A stretch of 64,000 nucleotides of DNA from Arthrobacter rhizosphaerae (lineage in GTDB: Bacteria; Actinomycetota; Actinomycetes; Actinomycetales; Micrococcaceae). The number at the start of each line of letters is the position of its first letter. The first letter of the stretch is position 1. The position numbers and the translations under genes were made by a program. Shown piece after piece: positions 59,080-64,000 of the stretch. The notes under the pieces were generated by a model. It had not been told where the DNA came from. It saw nothing but the letters and a program-made list of their open reading frames with translations, and made no database searches. Location: positions 314,099 through 378,098 of the forward strand of contig NZ_JALLAN010000002.1 in NCBI RefSeq assembly GCF_023062595.1. Direction: 5' to 3'.

Positions 59080-60378
59080 ATGCTGAACTTATTGCCTTCC
59101 GTCAGGGACTGGCAGCCTGCGGTTTCCGGCCAGCCCTGTGCTGTGGCCACCGTGGTGGGGGCGACAGGATCTGTGCCGCGGCCCGTGGGTACGTCGATGA
59201 TCGTGTCCGCCGCGGGCGAGGTGCTGGGAAGCCTGTCTGGCGGGTGCGTCGAGGGGGCTGTGGTGGAGGCGGCACTGCAGACACTGCACGACGGCGGCAC
59301 TCGCCGTGAGTCGTTCGGCTACAGCGCCGATGACGCGTTTGCGGCAGGCCTCACCTGTGGCGGGCGCCTTGACGTTCACATCGAGCAGTTTGAATTCGGG
59401 CCCTCCGGGCCGTTGTGGATGAAACTGCAGGAGCCCCGACTTCCGGATCGGACAGCCCTGGCGCTGATCCGCAGGCTTGACCGGGAGGGGAAGGACGCGG
59501 TGGTGATCCACGATCCGGCGCACTTTAGCGTCACTGCCTCGGCTGAAATTTCCGCGCTTCTGGACATCAGCTCGTCACAGCATTCCGCCCTGCGCGCCGC
59601 TGCGGCCCACCTGGAGCCGCTGGTTCGCGGAGGCCGGTCAGGACTTGTCAGGCTGGCTCCTCAGGAGGGCTGTTTATCTGGGGCTGGCCAAACCCTGCCC
59701 GCATCTGGCCAGAACCAGCCCAATACCGGCCAGACCGTGCCGGAGCCTGTCACCCTGCTGGTGGAGAGCCGCCTTCCGCCGGCCCGGATGCTGATCTTCG
59801 GGGCCAACGACTTCAGTGCAGCCCTCCTGCCCGCCGCCAGACTGTTGGATTATCGCGTAACCGTGTGCGATGCCCGCCAGGTTTTTGCCCATCAGAAGAG
59901 ATTCACGGAAGCGGACGAAGTCATCACGGACTGGCCCCACCGCTATCTGGCAGCGGAGGTGGAGGCCGGGCGGATCGACTCCAGGACTGCAGTCTGCATC
60001 CTTACGCACGACCCCAAGTTCGATGTCCCGCTCCTTGCCACGGCTCTTCAGCTGGAGCTGGCGTACGTAGGGGCCATGGGGTCACGGCAGAGCCACCACG
60101 GGCGGGTGGAGTCCCTGCTTGCGGAGGGTGTGACCTCGGAATCACTGTCACGGCTGCATTCACCCATAGGCCTTGACCTGGGAGCTGTCACTCCCGCTGA
60201 GGTTGCGGTCTCCATCATGGCCGAGCTGGTCGCAACCCTGAACCGCGGCAACCAGGCCACCCCCGCCTCCCTGAAAGACGGAGTCTCCCTTAAAGACGGA
60301 GCCGGTCCCATCCACTGGCGCCCAGCCTCGACAAAAGACTCCACAGAAGAACATCACCGGGAGGGCGCGTGGACCTGA
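59080..60378 (+). CDS. xdhC: XdhC-type molybdenum cofactor insertion protein
   Basis: Chaperone of 432 residues that brings sulphurated molybdenum cofactor to xanthine dehydrogenase. The N-terminal XdhC/CoxI domain (about 10-100) has CAVATVVGATGSVPRPVG and LSGGCVEGAV; the C-terminal Rossmann-like domain (about 225-405) has LIFGANDFSAAL and VGAMGSRQSHHGR. A low-complexity linker lies near residues 200-220 and a repeated SLKDG near 410. AAGGGAGAG lies before ATG 59080. The long open frame upstream is antisense to uricase and rejected. It overlaps the FAD subunit gene by 10 bases. Confidence 0.9.
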   Translation: MLNLLPSVRDWQPAVSGQPCAVATVVGATGSVPRPVGTSMIVSAAGEVLGSLSGGCVEGAVVEAALQTLHDGGTRRESFGYSADDAFAAGLTCGGRLDVHIEQFEFGPSGPLWMKLQEPRLPDRTALALIRRLDREGKDAVVIHDPAHFSVTASAEISALLDISSSQHSALRAAAAHLEPLVRGGRSGLVRLAPQEGCLSGAGQTLPASGQNQPNTGQTVPEPVTLLVESRLPPARMLIFGANDFSAALLPAARLLDYRVTVCDARQVFAHQKRFTEADEVITDWPHRYLAAEVEAGRIDSRTAVCILTHDPKFDVPLLATALQLELAYVGAMGSRQSHHGRVESLLAEGVTSESLSRLHSPIGLDLGAVTPAEVAVSIMAELVATLNRGNQATPASLKDGVSLKDGAGPIHWRPASTKDSTEEHHREGAWT

Positions 60379-61316
60379 ACACGGTTGAGGCCGTCATTCC
60401 CACCGCCGATCCCGGGCAATGGCGGCCGGGTGATGCCTGGCTGGCCGGCGGTACGGTGCTTTTTTCCGACGGAGGCCCCGCCGTTGATGAGCAACCGCTG
60501 AAACGCCTGCTGGACCTCGGTTCCACAGGCTGGCCAGCCATCACCGTGACAGGGGAAGGGATCGAACTCGCCGCGACCTGCACCGTTGCCGAGCTCTACG
60601 ATCTTCCCGCTGATCTCAATAAACCCGGCGATTTGAACGACGGGTCCGCCACTGCCGCCGGACCGGCTGACTGGCCCTCGCTTGCACTCATCCGCCCCTG
60701 CTGCGACTCCTTCGTGGCCTCGTTCAAGGTCTGGAACATGTCCACCGTGGGAGGCAATCTGTGTACCGCACTGCCCGCGGGACCGATGATCTCGCTGTTC
60801 GCCGCCCTCGATGGGCTGGCCACCGTGCTCGCCGCCGGGGGTATCAGCCGGACGGTGCCTGTGGCCGACTTCGTCACCGGTGACGGGCAGAATTGCCTGG
60901 CGCCAGGGGAATTGCTGCGCAGCATCAGCCTGCCGGCCGCAGCCCTGCGCTCGCGGGTGGCGTTCCGGAGGCTTTCGTTGAGCAATCTGGGAAGGTCTGG
61001 GGTACTCCTGATCGGAAGGCTCGACGCCGATGCCGGCTTTGTCCTGACCGTCACGGCCGCCACCAGGCGTCCCGTCCAGCTGCGTTTCGGGTCAGGTTCC
61101 GGCGTCCCACAGCCAGCGGTTCTGCAAAGGGCCATTGACGATGCCATTCCGGACCGGCTCTACCACGACGACGTCCACGGACTCCCAGCCTGGCGCAAGG
61201 ACATGACGTATCGCCTTGCCGAGGAAATCAGGGTTGAGCTGGCGGCAGCCCCGGACGAAGGCATCCAACCGTACGTTTCGGGGGACTTTTGGCCACCAGC
61301 CGGGCAGGGGTGGTGA
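60369..61316 (+). CDS. Xanthine dehydrogenase FAD subunit
   Basis: A 315-residue FAD-binding protein of the molybdenum hydroxylase medium-subunit type (CoxM/XdhB-like). Marks: DAWLAGGTVLFSDG near 22 (FAD loop), WNMSTVGGNLCTALPAGPM near 120, and the C-terminal CO dehydrogenase flavoprotein domain. Start GTG 60369 lies inside xdhC; the stop TGA overlaps the GTG of the next gene. It passes electrons from the iron-sulphur clusters to NAD. Part of the rightward xdhC-FAD-FeS/Mo operon. Confidence 0.88.
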   Translation: MDLNTVEAVIPTADPGQWRPGDAWLAGGTVLFSDGGPAVDEQPLKRLLDLGSTGWPAITVTGEGIELAATCTVAELYDLPADLNKPGDLNDGSATAAGPADWPSLALIRPCCDSFVASFKVWNMSTVGGNLCTALPAGPMISLFAALDGLATVLAAGGISRTVPVADFVTGDGQNCLAPGELLRSISLPAAALRSRVAFRRLSLSNLGRSGVLLIGRLDADAGFVLTVTAATRRPVQLRFGSGSGVPQPAVLQRAIDDAIPDRLYHDDVHGLPAWRKDMTYRLAEEIRVELAAAPDEGIQPYVSGDFWPPAGQGW

Positions 61317-64000
61317 CTGTGGTTATCGGGATCAACGGGAACCAGTCGGAGTCCCAGCCAAGGCCGGGCCAATGCCTGAGGACCTTCCTCCGGGAGCAAG
61401 GGAATCTTGGGGTGAAAAAGGGTTGCGACGCCGGTGATTGCGGCGCCTGCACAGTACACGTGGACGGGATCCCCGTACACAGCTGCATCTACCCGGCAGT
61501 CCGGGCCCAGGGAAAAGAAGTCACCACCATCGAAGGCCTTGCGGGAGCCCCAAACGGAGCTTCAACCGAAGCAGGGCTTCATCCCATGCAGCAGCAGTTC
61601 CTGGACCGCCAAGGCTTCCAATGCGGCTTCTGCACGGCAGGGATGATCATGACGGCGGCCACCTTTGACCAGGCACAAAAAGAGAACCTGGACCGCAGCC
61701 TCAAAGGCAACCTGTGCCGTTGTACGGGATACCGCTCCATCGAGGATGCGGTGTGCGGGCACGAAGGCTACCCTGACCCGGGGGCTCAAACCTCAGGTGT
61801 CGGCGGCCGGGAACAGCCCGATCCCAGGCCAGGACAGCTCGGCGATGACGCTCCCGCACCCGCCAGCCTCGGAGTGGTCACCGGTTCCGCCCCGTACGCG
61901 CTTGATGTCCCGCCCGGGGAACTGCATGGCCTCCTGCACCTGAAGCTGCTTCGTTCCCCGCATGCCCACGCCCGGGTCCTGAACATTGACGCGACAACTG
62001 CTTTGAAGATCCCGGGCGTGGTGGCGGTCTTCACCCATGAGGACTCACCGGAGCAGTTGTTCTCCAGCGCCCAGCATGAGCTCTACACCGACGACCCCGA
62101 TGACACCCGTGTCCTGGATGACGTGGTGAGGTTCATCGGGCAGCGGGTGGCCGCCGTCGTCGCCGATTCGGTGGGCGCAGCGGAAGCCGGGACGCGCGCT
62201 CTGAAAGTCGAGTACGACGTCCTGGACGCGGTCTTCACACCGCAGGACGCCGTCCTCCCCGGGGCGCCGGTCCTCCACGGCGATAAGGATGCCGAGACCT
62301 CGCGCATAGCCCGTCCGCTTCAGAACGTGGCGGCCGAACTGCACTCCGAGCTCGGCGACGTTGCCGCAGGATTCGCCAAGGCCGATTTCATCCACGAACA
62401 TACGTACCGGACCCAGCGGGTGCAGCACGTAGCCATGGAGACGCATGCGTCCATCGCGTCCTCCGACGACGACGGCCGCCTCACCGTCCGCACCTCCAGC
62501 CAGGTCCCGTTCCTGGCCCGGCGTACCCTGGCGCGTGTCTTCGGCCTGCCCGAGGAGCAAGTGCGGGTCGTAGCCGGACGGGTGGGAGGAGGCTTCGGCG
62601 GCAAACAGGAAGTCCTGACCGAGGACATCGTGGCGCTCGCGGCCCTGAAGCTGCAGCGGCCGGTGCAGCTTGAGTTCACCAGGACGGAACAATTCACCTC
62701 CTCCACTGTCAGGCACCCGTTCACCGTCCGCCTCAAGGCCGGAGCCACCCGGGAAGGGGAACTGACAGCCCTGCAACTGGAGGTCCTGACCAACACAGGC
62801 GCGTACGGCAACCACGCCCCCGGCGTCATGTTCCACGGCTGCGGGGAATCCCTGGGCGTGTACAAGTGCCGCAACAAGAAGGTGGACGCACAGGCCGTGT
62901 ACACCAACACAGTCCCGTCAGGCGCCTTCCGCGGGTATGGGCTGAGCCAGATGATCTTCGCCATTGAATCGGGCATGGATGAACTGGCAATCGGCATCGG
63001 AATGGACCCCCTGGAGTTCCGCAGCCGGAACATGGTCCGGGAAGGGGACCAGATGCTCTCCACCCATCCGGAGCCCCAGGAGGACGTGCACTACGGCAGT
63101 TACGGCCTGGACCAATGCATCCGCCTGGTGAGGGGCGCTCTTGACCGCGGCCGTGAACGGTACCGCGCCGCAGGGCTGGAGGACGCCGGCCCTGGTTGGG
63201 TCACTGGCGAGGGATCTGCTCTTTCCATGATCGATACCGCTCCTCCCCGGGGGCACTTTGCCCACTCCGTCGTCAGGCTCCTTCCGGACGGTACGTATGC
63301 CGCCGACGTCGGCACCGCAGAATTCGGCAATGGAACCTCAACCGTCCACGCCCAGCTCGCGGCAACAGCCCTGTCCACCACGTCCAGCCGCATAACCATC
63401 CGGCAATCGGACACGGACCTGGTGCCGCACGATTCCGGAGCCTTCGGCTCCACAGGAACTGTGGTGGCAGGCAAGGCGACCCTGGCCGCCGCCGAAGACC
63501 TTGCGGTGCGGATCCGTGCCTTCGCTGCCGGCATCCGTCGGGTCCAGTCGTCAGGCTGCGTCCTGGAGGGGGACTCGGTGATCTGTGAAGGAACCAGAGT
63601 GCCGCTGACTGAAATTTTCGACGCCGCTGCCCAGGCCGGCGTCGAACTCTCGGCTGATGGGCAGTGGGGCGGGACACCGCGCTCTGTGGCCTTCAATGTG
63701 CACGGCTTCAGGGTGGCCGTCAACACCGGAACCGGTGAGCTGCGCATCCTGCAAAGCGTGCAAGCGGCGGACGCAGGTGTGGTGGTCAACCCGAGGCAGT
63801 GCCGCGGCCAGATCGAGGGCGGAATAGCGCAGGCCATTGGTGCGGCTCTGCATGAGGAAGTGCACGTGGACGATGCCGGGAAGGTCACCACGGATGTTCT
63901 TCGGCAGTACCACATCCCCACGTTTGCGGACGTTCCGCGGAGTGAGGTCTACTTTGCCGACACGAATGACAAGCTGGGGCCGCTGGGGGCAAAATCCATG
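61313..64000 (+). CDS. Fused 2Fe-2S/molybdopterin xanthine dehydrogenase subunit (3' end outside window)
   Basis: Starts at GTG 61313 and stays open for 896 codons to the edge. Residues 1-155 carry two 2Fe-2S domains: [21 protein letters not shown] and [10 protein letters not shown] supply the cluster Cys. After a Gly-Pro linker (about 155-185) the molybdopterin domains begin (about 186 on): [30 protein letters not shown], and [13 protein letters not shown] near 840. Together with the FAD subunit it would oxidise hypoxanthine and xanthine to urate, feeding the uricase next door. GTG 61319 is an alternative start. Substrate is inferred from the locus. Confidence 0.9.
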   Translation, partial: MTVVIGINGNQSESQPRPGQCLRTFLREQGNLGVKKGCDAGDCGACTVHVDGIPVHSCIYPAVRAQGKEVTTIEGLAGAPNGASTEAGLHPMQQQFLDRQGFQCGFCTAGMIMTAATFDQAQKENLDRSLKGNLCRCTGYRSIEDAVCGHEGYPDPGAQTSGVGGREQPDPRPGQLGDDAPAPASLGVVTGSAPYALDVPPGELHGLLHLKLLRSPHAHARVLNIDATTALKIPGVVAVFTHEDSPEQLFSSAQHELYTDDPDDTRVLDDVVRFIGQRVAAVVADSVGAAEAGTRALKVEYDVLDAVFTPQDAVLPGAPVLHGDKDAETSRIARPLQNVAAELHSELGDVAAGFAKADFIHEHTYRTQRVQHVAMETHASIASSDDDGRLTVRTSSQVPFLARRTLARVFGLPEEQVRVVAGRVGGGFGGKQEVLTEDIVALAALKLQRPVQLEFTRTEQFTSSTVRHPFTVRLKAGATREGELTALQLEVLTNTGAYGNHAPGVMFHGCGESLGVYKCRNKKVDAQAVYTNTVPSGAFRGYGLSQMIFAIESGMDELAIGIGMDPLEFRSRNMVREGDQMLSTHPEPQEDVHYGSYGLDQCIRLVRGALDRGRERYRAAGLEDAGPGWVTGEGSALSMIDTAPPRGHFAHSVVRLLPDGTYAADVGTAEFGNGTSTVHAQLAATALSTTSSRITIRQSDTDLVPHDSGAFGSTGTVVAGKATLAAAEDLAVRIRAFAAGIRRVQSSGCVLEGDSVICEGTRVPLTEIFDAAAQAGVELSADGQWGGTPRSVAFNVHGFRVAVNTGTGELRILQSVQAADAGVVVNPRQCRGQIEGGIAQAIGAALHEEVHVDDAGKVTTDVLRQYHIPTFADVPRSEVYFADTNDKLGPLGAKSM

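Noticed and set aside
1..64000. tRNA, rRNA, CRISPR arrays, transposases and phage genes
   Set aside because: Looked for by eye on both strands and none could be supported; a tRNA search program would settle the tRNA question.

Overview
The window looks like chromosome of a high-GC Gram-positive actinobacterium, most likely a soil Micrococcaceae of the Arthrobacter/Pseudarthrobacter kind. This rests on strong G/C bias at third codon positions, several GAF-ANTAR regulators, sugar ABC importers with LacI-type operators, a membrane Ser/Thr kinase, and several genes that start right after a -10-like hexamer with no Shine-Dalgarno site (leaderless pattern). Genus is an inference from gene style; no rRNA or tRNA gene was found. 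No phage, plasmid, IS transposase or CRISPR array was seen. Both window edges cut genes: a secreted glycosidase on the left and a molybdenum hydroxylase on the right.

Layout. 1-9.7 kb: a secreted GH30-like glycosidase, a ZIP-like metal transporter, two GAF-ANTAR regulators with small companion proteins, a PAP2 phosphatase and a class A penicillin-binding protein. 9.9-18 kb: a trehalose/alpha-glucoside cluster on the minus strand (GH13 alpha-glucosidase, LacI regulator, lipoprotein binding protein, two permeases, ThuA, ThuB-like oxidoreductase) with matching LacI operators before the regulator and the binding-protein gene. The ATPase is absent and is probably shared from elsewhere. 18-27.5 kb: a signalling and envelope region with a subtilase, a NarL-type two-component pair, an atypical OmpR-type regulator, an HtrA-like lipoprotein protease, a Ser/Thr kinase coupled to a lipoprotein, and a third GAF-ANTAR protein.

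27.6-38.2 kb: a nitronate monooxygenase-like enzyme, an alpha-carbonic anhydrase lipoprotein, an NAD-dependent epimerase, a Cys-rich HTH regulator divergent from a DoxX-like protein, a ChvE-MmsA-MmsB monosaccharide importer with an operator, an intercistronic hairpin and a terminator, and an AlkC-like HEAT/Ig protein. 38.3-53 kb: a second PAP2 enzyme, a heat-shock group (MerR/HspR-like, Hsp20, J-domain protein), GH1 beta-glucosidase, an App1-domain/DUF72/aldo-keto reductase group, GH15, DUF1508-HAD, a small-protein/VOC/SDR operon, CBS, zinc alcohol dehydrogenase and CHAD genes.

53-64 kb: an RCC1-like propeller protein, then a purine-degradation locus. Urate oxidase, malate synthase, a DUF6986 aldolase-like protein and an AllE-type ureidoglycine aminohydrolase run leftward; XdhC, an FAD subunit and a fused 2Fe-2S/molybdopterin subunit run rightward. 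Together they would oxidise hypoxanthine/xanthine to urate, open the ring and send glyoxylate to malate. A tandem repeat lies in the shared divergent promoter.

The items most worth a second look are the subtilase gene whose only well-placed start is ATT, an eight-copy GGTTTT hexamer tract just upstream of the thuA ribosome site, a nested perfect hairpin element before the dnaJ-like gene, the Cys-rich regulator/DoxX pair with paired direct repeats, and the conserved LacI sites of the trehalose-type cluster.
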